DNA of 64,000 nt from NCBI RefSeq assembly GCF_020037015.1, contig NZ_JAIQDE010000024.1, positions 62,001-126,000 on the forward strand. The letters are read 5' to 3'. A program made the position numbers and the translations under genes. Below, in pieces: positions 16,500 through 24,703 of the stretch (position 1 is the first letter of the stretch; each line of letters starts with the position of its first letter). This DNA comes from Corallococcus sp. AS-1-6 (GTDB lineage Bacteria; Myxococcota; Myxococcia; Myxococcales; Myxococcaceae). Under the pieces are notes generated by a model, which was given only the letters and a program-made list of their open reading frames with translations, did not search any database and had not been told where the DNA came from.

Positions 16500-17465
16500 A
16501 TGGCCCGCCCTCCCATCACCAACGACTTCTCCTGGTCCAAGAGCCGCCACGAGAAGTTCTCCGAGTGCCTCCGGGCCTACTACCTCTACTACTACCGCTC
16601 CTGGGGCGGCTGGGAGGCGGAGGCGGCCAAGGACGTGCGCGAGCTCTACGTCCTCAAGAAGCTGCACAACCGCTACACCTGGGCGGGCAGCATCGTGCAC
16701 GAGGCCCTCAAGGACGTGCTGCTGGACTGGCGCGCCGGCCGTGACGTGGACCCCGCGAAGGTGGAGGCCCGCACGCACAAGCTGATGCAGGACGACTTCC
16801 GGCACTCGCGCTCCAAGGCCTACTGGACGACGAAGTACCGCAAGCCCTTCACCGGCCTCGCGGAGCACGAGTACGCCGAGGACGTCCCCAACGAGGCCTG
16901 GAAGCAGAACTTCGAGACGGTGCGCAACGCGCTCGCGTGGTTCTTCCAGTCGCGCTGGCCCACCGTCGCGAAGGGGCTCAAGCCCGCGCAGTGGCTGGAG
17001 GTGGACGCGGGCTTCGACTTCGCCCACTTCGTCATGGACGGGGTGAAGACCTTCGCCATCCCGGACTTTGCCTACGTGGACGCGGAAGGCTCCGTCGTGG
17101 TGGTGGACTGGAAGACGGGCCGCTCGCGCGAGGGCTACGACGAGCAGGTGCTGGGCTACGCGCTCTACATCGCGCAGCGCTACCGCTACCCGCTGGAGAA
17201 GGTGCGCGCGTCGCTCGTGTACCTCAACGAGGGGCTGGAGCACGACGTGACGGTGGACCCGTCCGCCATGGACTCCTTCCGCCAGCACTTCGCCCGGAGC
17301 GTGGAGGGGATGCGCTCGCTGCTGAATGACCCCGGCACCAACACGCCGAAGGAGCCGGAGGCCTTCCCGCAGACGGGGAACCTGGACGTCTGCGCCCGCT
17401 GCGTCTTCCGCCGTCCGTGCGGCCGGGAGCCCGCGGTGGCGCAGGCCCGGCCGCGCGTGGCCTGA
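16500..17465 (+). CDS. PD-(D/E)XK nuclease of RecB/Cas4 type with predicted [4Fe-4S] cluster
   Basis: This 321-residue stand-alone nuclease has the RecB-family order. His is in VHEALKD, Asp189 in IPDFAYVDAEG, Asp203-x-Lys205 in VVDWKTG, and Gln/Tyr in QVLGYALYIAQRYR. Four Cys residues fit the AddB/Cas4 iron-sulfur pattern: Cys23 (SECLRAYYLYYYR) and Cys298, Cys301, Cys307 (C-x2-C-x5-C) near the C-terminus. Such enzymes chew or clip DNA ends in repair or adaptation. No helicase or CRISPR genes adjoin it. The start codon is ATG at 16500, and its frame is open further upstream only through non-conserved sequence. It converges on tcdA with a 9-bp gap. Confidence 0.85.
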   Translation: MARPPITNDFSWSKSRHEKFSECLRAYYLYYYRSWGGWEAEAAKDVRELYVLKKLHNRYTWAGSIVHEALKDVLLDWRAGRDVDPAKVEARTHKLMQDDFRHSRSKAYWTTKYRKPFTGLAEHEYAEDVPNEAWKQNFETVRNALAWFFQSRWPTVAKGLKPAQWLEVDAGFDFAHFVMDGVKTFAIPDFAYVDAEGSVVVVDWKTGRSREGYDEQVLGYALYIAQRYRYPLEKVRASLVYLNEGLEHDVTVDPSAMDSFRQHFARSVEGMRSLLNDPGTNTPKEPEAFPQTGNLDVCARCVFRRPCGREPAVAQARPRVA

Positions 17466-17474
17466 GGGCGCGCG

Positions 17475-18374
17475 CTACCGCGCGGAGGCGAGCCGGCGCA
17501 CCACCACGCCCGCGGCGTTCATGCCGAAGGCGGAGGTGACGAACGCCACGCTGCCGTCAATCTGCGTGCGGTGGTCGCAGGTGTGGAACTCGTTGTCCTG
17601 CGGGCAGACGCACAGGAAGCCGTCGGTCGCGTCGTCGTAGTTGAGCGGCACCGGCTGCCGGCGCGTCTCGATGGAGTACACGGCGGTGATGCCCGTGTGG
17701 CGCTCCGTCTCCACGCCGTACTTGCGCTTGAGCAGCTTGCGGATGTCCTTGGCGAAGGGGTCCATGTGCGTCTCGCTCAGGTCCTCCACGCGGATGGCCG
17801 TGGGGTCCAGGCGTCCCGCCGCGCCCATGGAGCTGACCACCGGCAGGCCCAGCGTCACGCACCGGTGCAGCAGGTGCAGCTTCGCCTTCACGTTGTCGAT
17901 GGCGTCCACCACGAAGTCGTAGCGGCCCGCGGGCAGCAGCGTCTCCGCCAGCTCCTCGCGGTAGAACTCGCGCAGGGCCTCCACCCTCGCCTGCGGGTTG
18001 ATCTCCTGGCAGCGCTGGGCCATCAGCTCCGCCTTCGATTTGCCCACCGACTTCACCGTCGCGTGGAGCTGGCGGTTGGTGTTGGTGACGCACACATCGT
18101 CATGGTCCACCAGCGTCAGCCGGCCCACGCCGCTGCGCACCAGGCCCTCCGCGGTGAAGCTGCCCACGCCGCCCAGGCCGAACACCACCACGTGCGCGTT
18201 GGCCAGCCGCTCCATGGCGCTGTCGCCCAGGAGGCGCGCCGTGCGGTCGAAGCGGCGCGACAGCTTGAAGGGCTTCGCCAGCGAGGCCGCGTTCTCGACG
18301 GTGTTCGAAGCGGCCGGGGAGGCGGGGAGCGCCTCGGTCTCGGCGGTGGGGGAGGGGGCGGGCTGCGGGTTCAT
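17475..18374 (-). CDS. tcdA: tRNA threonylcarbamoyladenosine dehydratase (TcdA/CsdL family)
   Basis: This 299-residue ThiF-fold protein cyclises t6A37 in tRNAs using ATP. It has an N-terminal Ala/Pro-rich extension of about 30 residues. Then come FKLSRRFDRTARLLGDSAME, the nucleotide loop VVVFGLGGVGSFTAEGLVRSG, acidic LVDHDDVCVTNTNRQ and VVDAIDNVKAKL. The C-terminal part, GSVAFVTSAFGMNAAGVVV, is typical for TcdA. The start ATG at 18374 has GAGGAGC upstream. It lies 29 bp after tatD on the same strand and is likely co-transcribed with it. Other ThiF-like E1 enzymes are less likely because the TcdA-specific RFDRT and FAKDIRKLLK segments are present. Confidence 0.9.
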   Translation of the reverse strand: MNPQPAPSPTAETEALPASPAASNTVENAASLAKPFKLSRRFDRTARLLGDSAMERLANAHVVVFGLGGVGSFTAEGLVRSGVGRLTLVDHDDVCVTNTNRQLHATVKSVGKSKAELMAQRCQEINPQARVEALREFYREELAETLLPAGRYDFVVDAIDNVKAKLHLLHRCVTLGLPVVSSMGAAGRLDPTAIRVEDLSETHMDPFAKDIRKLLKRKYGVETERHTGITAVYSIETRRQPVPLNYDDATDGFLCVCPQDNEFHTCDHRTQIDGSVAFVTSAFGMNAAGVVVRRLASAR

Positions 18375-18403
18375 GAAGGGCTCCTCTATCACGCGACGCT
18401 CGC

Positions 18404-19201
18404 CTACCGCGAAGGGGAGGGGAAAGCTTCCCGGAACAGGCGCCGGGCGTTCTCGGTCGTCCGCTGGGCGAGCGCCTCCACCGGCTCTCCCAGCGCCTGC
18501 GCCATGCCCGCGAGGATGTGGGGCAGGTAGCCGGGTTCGGAGCGCTGCCCCCGGAAGGGCGTGGGCGCCTGGTCCGGCGAGTCCGTCTCCGCCACCAGCC
18601 GGTCCGCCGGAATCACACGCAGGGCGTCCAGCGGCTTGCGCGCCTCCGCCCACGTCACCGGGCCCGCGAAGGAGAAGTGACAGCCCTTCTGGATGTAGAA
18701 TCGCGCCAGCTCCGCGCCGCCGCTGTAGCTGTGCATCAGGATGCCGGCCTCCGGCCAGGCCTCCGCCTTCAGGAACTCCATCAGCGCGGGGTGCAGCCGG
18801 TGGCAGTGCATCAGCACCGGCAGCCCGTGCTTGCGCGCCAGGGCCAGGTGCCCGCGCAGCACCGCCAACTGCCGCTCCAGCGGAGCGCCGGGGAGGGAGG
18901 GGCCGTCCAGGCCGCACTCGCCCACCGCCACCGCGCCGCCCCGGGACAGGAGCGCGTCCAGCCGCTCCATGTGCGCGCCGTCGTCCTCCGGCGGCAGGTC
19001 CGGCAGGAACTGGGGATGGATGCCCAGCCCCACCTGGACGCGCGCGTCCCTTCGCGGCAGCGCGAGCAATGGCTCCCACGTGTCCGGGCCCACCGCGGGG
19101 ATGAGGATGCCGTGCAGCCCCGCGGCCCAGGCGCGCGCGACGACGTCGTCACGGTCCGGGTCGAAGCGCGAGGCGTCCAGATGGCAGTGCGTGTCGATCA
19201 T
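18404..19201 (-). CDS. TatD-family metal-dependent DNase
   Basis: This 265-residue TIM-barrel hydrolase begins with the metal motif MIDTHCHLDASRFDPD. It continues with VGLGIHPQFLPDLP, Glu in AVGECGLDGPS, LPVLMHCHRLHPALMEFLKA, LMHSYSGG and the terminal RLVAETDSPDQAP. TatD proteins act as 3'-5' exonucleases or deoxyribonucleases in DNA repair and degradation. The ATG at 19201 places the HCH motif at the N-terminus as in all family members; a start 11 codons upstream would add unrelated residues. It is the promoter-proximal gene of the tatD-tcdA pair. Confidence 0.9.
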   Translation of the reverse strand: MIDTHCHLDASRFDPDRDDVVARAWAAGLHGILIPAVGPDTWEPLLALPRRDARVQVGLGIHPQFLPDLPPEDDGAHMERLDALLSRGGAVAVGECGLDGPSLPGAPLERQLAVLRGHLALARKHGLPVLMHCHRLHPALMEFLKAEAWPEAGILMHSYSGGAELARFYIQKGCHFSFAGPVTWAEARKPLDALRVIPADRLVAETDSPDQAPTPFRGQRSEPGYLPHILAGMAQALGEPVEALAQRTTENARRLFREAFPSPSR

Positions 19202-19340
19202 TGAGCACCCTTCTTCCCAGACCCGTTCAATCACTGACAGCCCTGAATGGCGTGCCCTTCAAGGCCTCCCGGCATCCTTGGACGCGAAGCTAAGACGCGC
19301 CGCCTGACTTTGGAGCCATCGCGTCTTTGGAGGCGTGTAA

Positions 19341-20798
19341 ATGACCAAGCGAGTGGTGTTGGGGGCGTTGTTCGGGGCGCTGGCGGTGCTGGGCACGGGC
19401 TGTGGCGACGAGTGCGTCGACCAGTACGATTGCCGTGACAAGGGCTCCGCGCCGGAAGGGCAGCAGTGGACCTGCAACGCGGACAACAAGTGCGAGCTGC
19501 AGAACGTCACCCCCCCGCCGGAAGAGGACGCGGGCGTGGAGGCCGACGCGGGCACCGAGGACGCCGGGACGGAGGTCGACGCGGGCACCGAGGACGCCGG
19601 GACGGAGGTGGACGCCGGGACGGAGATGGACGCCGGCATGAACGTGGCCAAGGGCGGCGCGTGCACCGCGTCCACGGACTGCATGGCGGGCCTGCGCTGC
19701 GAGGCCGCCACCTGCCAGTCGCTGCTCATCGCCGTGACGGGCAACGACGGCGGCACGCGCGCGCTGGTGACGGCCTACGACGTGCCGGGGATGACGTCGC
19801 TCAGCGCCGACGGCGTCGCCAGCGCCTACCCGCGCTTCGGTCCGGACGGCACCCAGGTGGCCTTCGTGCAGGGGGACGTCACCGCCGCCGCGGGTGAGCT
19901 CGCGGTGCGCCCGGTGCCTGTCACGGCCGCCGCGCCCACCGTGCTGACCACGGGCACGGCCGCTGGCAATGCGCGCATCCGCTACATGGAGTGGGAGCCG
20001 GGCAACCTCATCGCCTGGGTGCGCGGCAGCACGGGCATCTCCACCATCGCGGCCACGGGCGGCACGCCCGCGCAGGCCACCGGCAACGGCACCTTCCCGG
20101 ACTGGGCGCCCAACGGGACGGACTACGCGTACAGCGCCGCGGGCAACGGCATCTACGTCTCCACGGGCGGCGGCGCGCCGGCTCCGCTCGCGGGCTCGCC
20201 CACCTCCGGCGAGCAGCCGCACTACAACCGCACCACCTCGCAGTTGCTCTTCCTGGCCAACCCGGAAGGCGAGACGGTGACCTTCGGCACGGACACGACC
20301 CCGGTGCTCAAGCTGTACACGCTGCCGGTGACGGGCGGCGGCACCCCGGAGCTGCTCGCGGGCAAGACCTCCGACGCCGTCACGGGCGGCACCCTGGAGT
20401 CATACATCGCGAACCCCAACTGGGCGCCGGACGGCAGTTGGGTGGCGTACGTGCGCGCCTACTACCAGAACGTCGGGGGCGCGGCCACGCTGTGCGGCAA
20501 CGCCGGCGCCACGCTGTGCGGCAACACGCCGGGCAACGTCATCTTCCTGCAGCGCGTGAACACCTCCACGGGCGCGGCGGAGGGCGCCGCCGTCAAGCTC
20601 GTGGACAACGCCACGCTGCCGTCGTTCTCCCCGGACGGCCGCCTCCTGGCCTACATCCTGGGCGGCGCGCTCAAGGTGCAGCCCATCGACCCGGCCACCG
20701 GTCAGCCCTCCGGCGCGCCCATCGAGCACCCGAAGGACACGTACACGGTGCTGACGAGCGAGGGTGACGACCACCGCCCGCGCTGGCAGCCCCGCTAG
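19341..20798 (+). CDS. Beta-propeller lipoprotein with Asp-Ala-Gly repeat linker
   Basis: This 485-residue lipoprotein starts with VVLGALFGALAVLGTGC (lipobox GTGC at residue 18-21). A Cys-rich knot follows (CGDECVDQYDCRD and CNADNKCEL), then a repetitive acidic linker of DAGTEDAGTEVDAGTE units. Another Cys pair region (ACTASTDCMAGLRCEAATC) comes next. The last 330 residues contain several TolB/PD40-like blades: YPRFGPDGTQVAFV, FPDWAPNGTDYAYS, NPNWAPDGSWVAYV, LPSFSPDGRLLAYI. It is likely an outer-membrane anchored binding scaffold. It stands alone, with its own upstream region and a hairpin terminator. Partner and ligand are unknown. Confidence 0.85.
   Translation: MTKRVVLGALFGALAVLGTGCGDECVDQYDCRDKGSAPEGQQWTCNADNKCELQNVTPPPEEDAGVEADAGTEDAGTEVDAGTEDAGTEVDAGTEMDAGMNVAKGGACTASTDCMAGLRCEAATCQSLLIAVTGNDGGTRALVTAYDVPGMTSLSADGVASAYPRFGPDGTQVAFVQGDVTAAAGELAVRPVPVTAAAPTVLTTGTAAGNARIRYMEWEPGNLIAWVRGSTGISTIAATGGTPAQATGNGTFPDWAPNGTDYAYSAAGNGIYVSTGGGAPAPLAGSPTSGEQPHYNRTTSQLLFLANPEGETVTFGTDTTPVLKLYTLPVTGGGTPELLAGKTSDAVTGGTLESYIANPNWAPDGSWVAYVRAYYQNVGGAATLCGNAGATLCGNTPGNVIFLQRVNTSTGAAEGAAVKLVDNATLPSFSPDGRLLAYILGGALKVQPIDPATGQPSGAPIEHPKDTYTVLTSEGDDHRPRWQPR
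19545..19637 (+). repeat. In-frame tandem repeats coding Asp-Ala-Gly linker
   Basis: A 33-bp unit starting GACGCGGGCACCGAGGACGC at 19545 repeats at 19578, followed by shorter 18-bp derivatives up to 19637. The units encode DAGTEDAGTEV and DAGTEV/M. Being multiples of three, they are likely to change in number by slippage or recombination without breaking the reading frame. Confidence 0.8.
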
Positions 20799-20834
20799 GC
20801 CCACGCCACCCAAGCCCCGGACTCCGGGGATTCC

Positions 20835-20872
20835 CGGCCCGTGTTCCCCGTTTCACGAGGGAGCACGGGCCG
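20835..20872 (+). terminator. Hairpin terminator after the propeller lipoprotein gene
   Basis: Arms 20835-20848 and 20859-20872 form a 14-bp stem with one G-T pair and a 10-nt loop, followed by TCGTGTTT. It lies 36 bp past the lipoprotein stop. Confidence 0.7.
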
Positions 20873-21149
20873 TCGTGTTTCCGGTGCGAAGCGCGCCACC
20901 CACCCCGCGCGAAGTGACGAACGCGGGCAGTGCCGGGTCCCCATCAACCCGCGTGCGGATCCACTTCCTGGTCCAGCGGATCCAGGTTCCAGGACAGAAA
21001 GAAGGAGGGGAGAGGGGCTCCACCCGCGCTCACGCGAAACCGCGGCACCTGGTGGAGAAGGACTGACAGCCGTGTCGCGACGGCTCACGCGCCCGCGCGC
21101 TCCAAAGGGAGCACGGCCTGGGCTTCACGGGGCCGGGACGCGGGCTGCT
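20873..21149. other. Intergenic region, nothing recognised
   Basis: This is the rest of the 351-bp gap between the propeller lipoprotein and a minus-strand small basic protein gene. It contains no open frame with conserved-looking sequence. A few short inverted repeats (for example CTGGTCC/GGTTCCAG around 20965-20995) are present but not compelling. Confidence 0.5.
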
Positions 21150-21398
21150 TCAGCCCACGACGACGATGCGGCGGCCCAGCGCGCGGGTCATCTGCGGGGA
21201 CGTGACGAGCTCCAGCACGCCGCTCATCTCTCCGCCCGCCGTGTCGAACGCCGCCGCGATGACCTCACCCACGGTGAGCTGGGCCTTCTGGGCCGCCACC
21301 CGCGCGCGCTTCGCCGTGCGCCGCAGCGCGGGCATCACCCGCCGACCCTGCCGCCGCACCGTGCCACCCTTCGCCTTGCCTGCGGTCCGCTTCGCCAT
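21150..21398 (-). CDS. Small basic protein, 82 residues
   Basis: This protein is not recognised. The first 40 residues are strongly basic (MAKRTAGKAKGGTVRRQGRR and ALRRTAKRARVAAQKAQ), and the rest is a neutral hydrophobic-helical segment (LTVGEVIAAAFDTAGGEMSG). Basic tails of this type are common in small nucleoid-associated or RNA-binding proteins, but no domain can be named. The ATG at 21398 has GGGAGGAACC upstream, supporting translation. Confidence 0.65.
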   Translation of the reverse strand: MAKRTAGKAKGGTVRRQGRRVMPALRRTAKRARVAAQKAQLTVGEVIAAAFDTAGGEMSGVLELVTSPQMTRALGRRIVVVG

Positions 21399-21765
21399 GG
21401 TTCCTCCCGCTACTGTCGACTCGCGGGTGAGTACCTCGTCGGTCTGACACCATGCAGGCGAGGTGCCAGGGCTCAGCCTCCCCGTCAGGTTCCTGAATCC
21501 AGGGGTTTTCCTTGCCGGTAGCGGGTTTCCGAGGGGCGGGCAGGCCTTCCTTTTTTCAGCCCTTCAGGGTCGTTCCTCGTTCTGTCGAGTTTTTCGTTCA
21601 CGCAGTGCGGTGATTTCCACGCATCGTTCAATGGCGCGCACCTCCCCTGAGGTCGTGCGACGACAGGGCTGGGTCAGGTGTCACCCCCTGGCCACAGCCC
21701 CTGCGGGCAGGGAACCACGGTGCGGGTGGGACGCGGCGGGGCTTTGGGGTAGAGGGCGGGCGCCC
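21399..21765. other. Intergenic region with a relatively AT-rich core
   Basis: This 367-bp gap separates the divergent small basic protein gene and the DHH phosphoesterase gene, so it should carry both promoters. Around 21540-21610 there are T-rich runs (CTTTTTTC and GAGTTTTTCG), unusual for this GC-rich genome. No clear -35/-10 pair, RNA gene or repeat was recognised. Confidence 0.5.
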
Positions 21766-22728
21766 ATGCGAGTCCAGGTCCTCTTCCACGACAATTGTTT
21801 CGACGGCGCCGCCAGCGCCGCGGTCTTCACCCGCTTCTACCGGGAGCGTGTGCGCGCGGACGCGACGTTCAGCTACCGGGGGCTGGCCCACAAGCCGGGG
21901 GCGGAGGGCATCGACCCGGCCGTCTTCACGGGCGACGAGAACGTCATCGTCGACTTCCGCTACAGCCAGGACGCGCGGCTCACCTGGTGGTTCGACCACC
22001 ACGCCTCCGCCTTCCAGCAGCCCGGCGACGAGCCCCACTTCCAGCGCGACACCAGCGGCCGCAAATTCCACGACCCGCAGCGCAAGAGTTGCACGCTGTA
22101 CCTGGCGGACGTGGCGCGCGAGCGCTTCGGCTGGGACGCGTCCCCGCTGAAGGACCTGCTGCACTGGGCGGAGATCATCGACGGCGCCCAGTTCCCCAGC
22201 CCCCAGATGGCGGTGGCGCTGGAGGAGCCCGCGCTGCGCATCATGACCGTGCTGGAGGCGACGAAGGACGACACGCTCATCCCGGAGGTCATCCGGCGCA
22301 TGCAGACGGAGTCGTTGGCGGACATCGCGGCGTCGCCCCTCATCGCCGCCCCGCTGGAGCCGCTGCTCTTCAAGCACCAGCGCAACATCGACCTCGTGCG
22401 CGAGAAGGCCCGGTACGAGAACGGCGTCGTCCACTTCGACCTGGTGGACGAGGGCGTGGACAGCCTCAACAAGTTCATCGCGTACGCGCTCTACCCGGAC
22501 GCGCGCTACACGCTGTGGGTGGGGAGGGGCGCGTCGCGCGCCAAGGTCTCGCTGGGCTCCAACCCCTGGAAGCCCCAGACGCGCCAGCACGACCTGTCCG
22601 CCATCGCCGGCCGCTACGGCGGGGGCGGCCACCCGGTGGTGGCCGCGGCGAGCTTCAAGGCGGACCAGGCCGACAAGGCCCGGGCCGCGTACCAGGAGAT
22701 CCTCGCGGAGCTGTCCGGCGCGCGCTGA
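21766..22728 (+). CDS. DHH/DHHA1-family phosphoesterase
   Basis: This 320-residue protein has the metal-binding motifs of the DHH superfamily. They are VLFHDNCFDGAASAAVFTRF at the N-terminus, NVIVDFRYS, the diagnostic FDHHAS at about residue 83, and WAEIIDGAQFPS. The C-terminal DHHA1 RNA/DNA-binding loop is RYGGGGHPVVAAASF. Relatives degrade short oligonucleotides, cyclic dinucleotides or pyrophosphate. The first motif is HDNCFDG rather than the common HxNPDxD, as in the oligoribonuclease-like FHDxDGxxSA subgroup. The ATG at 21766 was chosen because the motif begins six residues later; the frame is open further upstream without conserved sequence. Exact substrate cannot be told. Confidence 0.85.
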   Translation: MRVQVLFHDNCFDGAASAAVFTRFYRERVRADATFSYRGLAHKPGAEGIDPAVFTGDENVIVDFRYSQDARLTWWFDHHASAFQQPGDEPHFQRDTSGRKFHDPQRKSCTLYLADVARERFGWDASPLKDLLHWAEIIDGAQFPSPQMAVALEEPALRIMTVLEATKDDTLIPEVIRRMQTESLADIAASPLIAAPLEPLLFKHQRNIDLVREKARYENGVVHFDLVDEGVDSLNKFIAYALYPDARYTLWVGRGASRAKVSLGSNPWKPQTRQHDLSAIAGRYGGGGHPVVAAASFKADQADKARAAYQEILAELSGAR

Positions 22729-22745
22729 GCGCCGAAGCCGGCGTC

Positions 22746-23327
22746 TCAGGGGAGGGCGAAGAGGTCGAAGCCCGCCTGCCGCAGGAGCCGCACCACCGAC
22801 AGCATGGGCAGCCCCTGCACGTTGGTGCGGTCGCCCTCCAGGCCCTGGAGCAGCGCCTGCCCCCGGCCCTCCACGCGGTAGCTGCCCGCGCAGCCCTCCC
22901 ACTCGCCGGTGTCCAGGTAGCGCTCCAGCTCCTCCGCCGGGATGGGGAAGAACGTGAGGCGCGTGTCCTCCACCGTCTCCGAGTGGTGGCCGCCCGGCCC
23001 CAGCAGGCACACGGCGGTGTGGATGACGTGGGTGCTCCCCAGCAGGCGCTGGAGCTGCGCGCGCGCGGCGTCCCGGTCCCGGGGCTTGCCCAGCACGTCG
23101 CGGCCCACCTCCACCAGTTGATCCGCGCCCAGCACCCAGGCCTCCGGGTGGCGCTCCTGCACCGCGCGGGCCTTGCGCACGGCGAGCATCCGCACGGCCT
23201 CGTCGGCGGGCAGGTCCTCGGGGACGTGCTCGTCCACGTGGGGGGCTTCGGCGCGGTAGGGCACGCCCAGCCCGTCCATCAGGACCCGTCGCGCGCTGGA
23301 GGTGGATGCCAGGATGAGTTCTCTCAT
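22746..23327 (-). CDS. maf: Maf-family nucleoside triphosphate pyrophosphatase
   Basis: This 193-residue protein has the Maf signatures. The N-terminal [20 protein letters not shown] contains the phosphate-binding Ser-x-Ser-x-Arg-Arg. [20 protein letters not shown] and the catalytic Asp in [20 protein letters not shown] follow, then [20 protein letters not shown] with the conserved Gly-Ser-Tyr. Maf proteins hydrolyse non-canonical or modified nucleotides and affect septation. It converges with the DHH gene, 17 bp apart. No clear Shine-Dalgarno is seen at 23327. Confidence 0.9.
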   Translation of the reverse strand: MRELILASTSSARRVLMDGLGVPYRAEAPHVDEHVPEDLPADEAVRMLAVRKARAVQERHPEAWVLGADQLVEVGRDVLGKPRDRDAARAQLQRLLGSTHVIHTAVCLLGPGGHHSETVEDTRLTFFPIPAEELERYLDTGEWEGCAGSYRVEGRGQALLQGLEGDRTNVQGLPMLSVVRLLRQAGFDLFALP

Positions 23328-23432
23328 GGGAGGCCGGAGGGTAATGCAGCCGGGGAGGGGAGGGGACCCCTCGAGCGGGCAGGCACGTCCCCGCTTCCTG
23401 TGCATGGGGCGGATGCCATAGCCTCCCCGCCC

Positions 23433-24695
23433 ATGTCGCGGCGCGGTCTGCTCGCTGTCTGTCTCCTCCTGCTCGCCTCCTGTAAACGCCCCCCTCCGGC
23501 GGACGCCGACGCGGGCACGGATGCGGGCGTGGCCCCCACCGCCGTGGCGGCCGACGCGGGCACGGACGCGGGCGCGCTCGCGCAGGGCCCCGTGGACGCG
23601 GGCCCCCTCGCCTCCGTGAAGCCCCCGGACGACGCGGCGGAGGTGCACCCGCTGGCGGTGTGCGACGCGAAGGGCGGCGCGCCCCTGGACGCGGCCCGCG
23701 ACTACTACGACGCCGGCCACTACGAGGAGGCGCTCTCCTGCGCCGCGCAGGCCGCCGCGCTGGAGCCGGACCTCGCCGCCGCCCACGCGGAACGGGGCGC
23801 CGCGCTGGCCGCGCTCAACCGCGAGCCGGAGGCGCAGCTCGCCTACGCGCGCGCGCTGGCCATCGACCCGGGGGACGCGGACGCGCTCCTGGGCGCCGCG
23901 CACCTGTACGCGGTGCAACTGCCCTCCACTCGCGAGCGGGACGAGCTGGGCGCCCTCTACGCCGAGCGCGGCCTGTCCCAGCCCTCCACGCCCCCGGAGC
24001 TCGTGCCGTCCCTGGCGCTGGTGGCCGCCATGGCCTTCAACGACCTGGGGCAGGCGGACCAGGCGTTGGACCGCGCCGCCATCGTGCTCGCCCGCGAGCC
24101 GGGCAACGCGGAGGCGAAGTACGAGAAGGCCCTGGCCCTCTTCGAGCTGTGCCGCTTCCGCGAGGCGAAGGCGGCCTTCGTGTCGCTCCTGAAGGACAAG
24201 GACCGCGCGGCGCACGCGCACCAGCACCTGGGCCTGCTGCTGGAGCGCGAGGGCCAGTGGGCCCGGGCGGAGGAGCACTTCCAGAAGGCCCGCGCGCTGG
24301 AGCCCGAGGACTTCCCCCCGCCGCCCCTGCCGTCCGCGGACGAGTTCAAGGCCCAGGTGACGCGCGCGCTGGCGGACCTGCCCGCGGACATGCGCAAGGA
24401 CCTGGAGGGCGTGCCGGTGGCCGCGGAGGAGATTCCCTCCGAGGACGACCTGCTCGCCAACCAGCCGCCCCTGTCGCCCACCATCCTGGGCCTGTTCCGC
24501 GGGCCCTCGCTCCAGGAGCCGTGCGACGGCTCGGAGACGCCCTGCCGCTCGGTGGCCCTCTACCGGCGCAACCTGGCCCGCGCGGTGCGCACCCCGGAAG
24601 AGCTGCGCGAACAGATTCGCGTGACACTGCTGCATGAAATCGGGCATCTGCGAGGGGAAGACGACGAGGAACTGGCCGCGCGCGGCCTGGAGTGA
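23433..24695 (+). CDS. TPR lipoprotein fused to a C-terminal zincin-like metallopeptidase
   Basis: This 420-residue protein begins with a lipoprotein signal ([17 protein letters not shown], lipobox LASC) and Asp-Ala-Gly-rich linker (ADAGTDAG repeats). TPR units cover about residues 80-310 ([40 protein letters not shown]). The last 110 residues resemble the minimal zinc-peptidase family PF06262: [40 protein letters not shown] with HEIGH at 401-405 and acidic GEDDEEL after it. That family is normally a stand-alone protein of about 120 residues, so the fusion to a TPR lipoprotein is unusual. The gene overlaps or abuts the next gene by a GTGA, suggesting coupling. Confidence 0.8.
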   Translation: MSRRGLLAVCLLLLASCKRPPPADADAGTDAGVAPTAVAADAGTDAGALAQGPVDAGPLASVKPPDDAAEVHPLAVCDAKGGAPLDAARDYYDAGHYEEALSCAAQAAALEPDLAAAHAERGAALAALNREPEAQLAYARALAIDPGDADALLGAAHLYAVQLPSTRERDELGALYAERGLSQPSTPPELVPSLALVAAMAFNDLGQADQALDRAAIVLAREPGNAEAKYEKALALFELCRFREAKAAFVSLLKDKDRAAHAHQHLGLLLEREGQWARAEEHFQKARALEPEDFPPPPLPSADEFKAQVTRALADLPADMRKDLEGVPVAAEEIPSEDDLLANQPPLSPTILGLFRGPSLQEPCDGSETPCRSVALYRRNLARAVRTPEELREQIRVTLLHEIGHLRGEDDEELAARGLE

Positions 24696-24703
24696 GCCCC
24701 CAC

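Noticed and set aside
19545-19637. Direct repeats as a possible CRISPR array
   Set aside because: The units are in-frame, lack spacers and encode a low-complexity protein linker.
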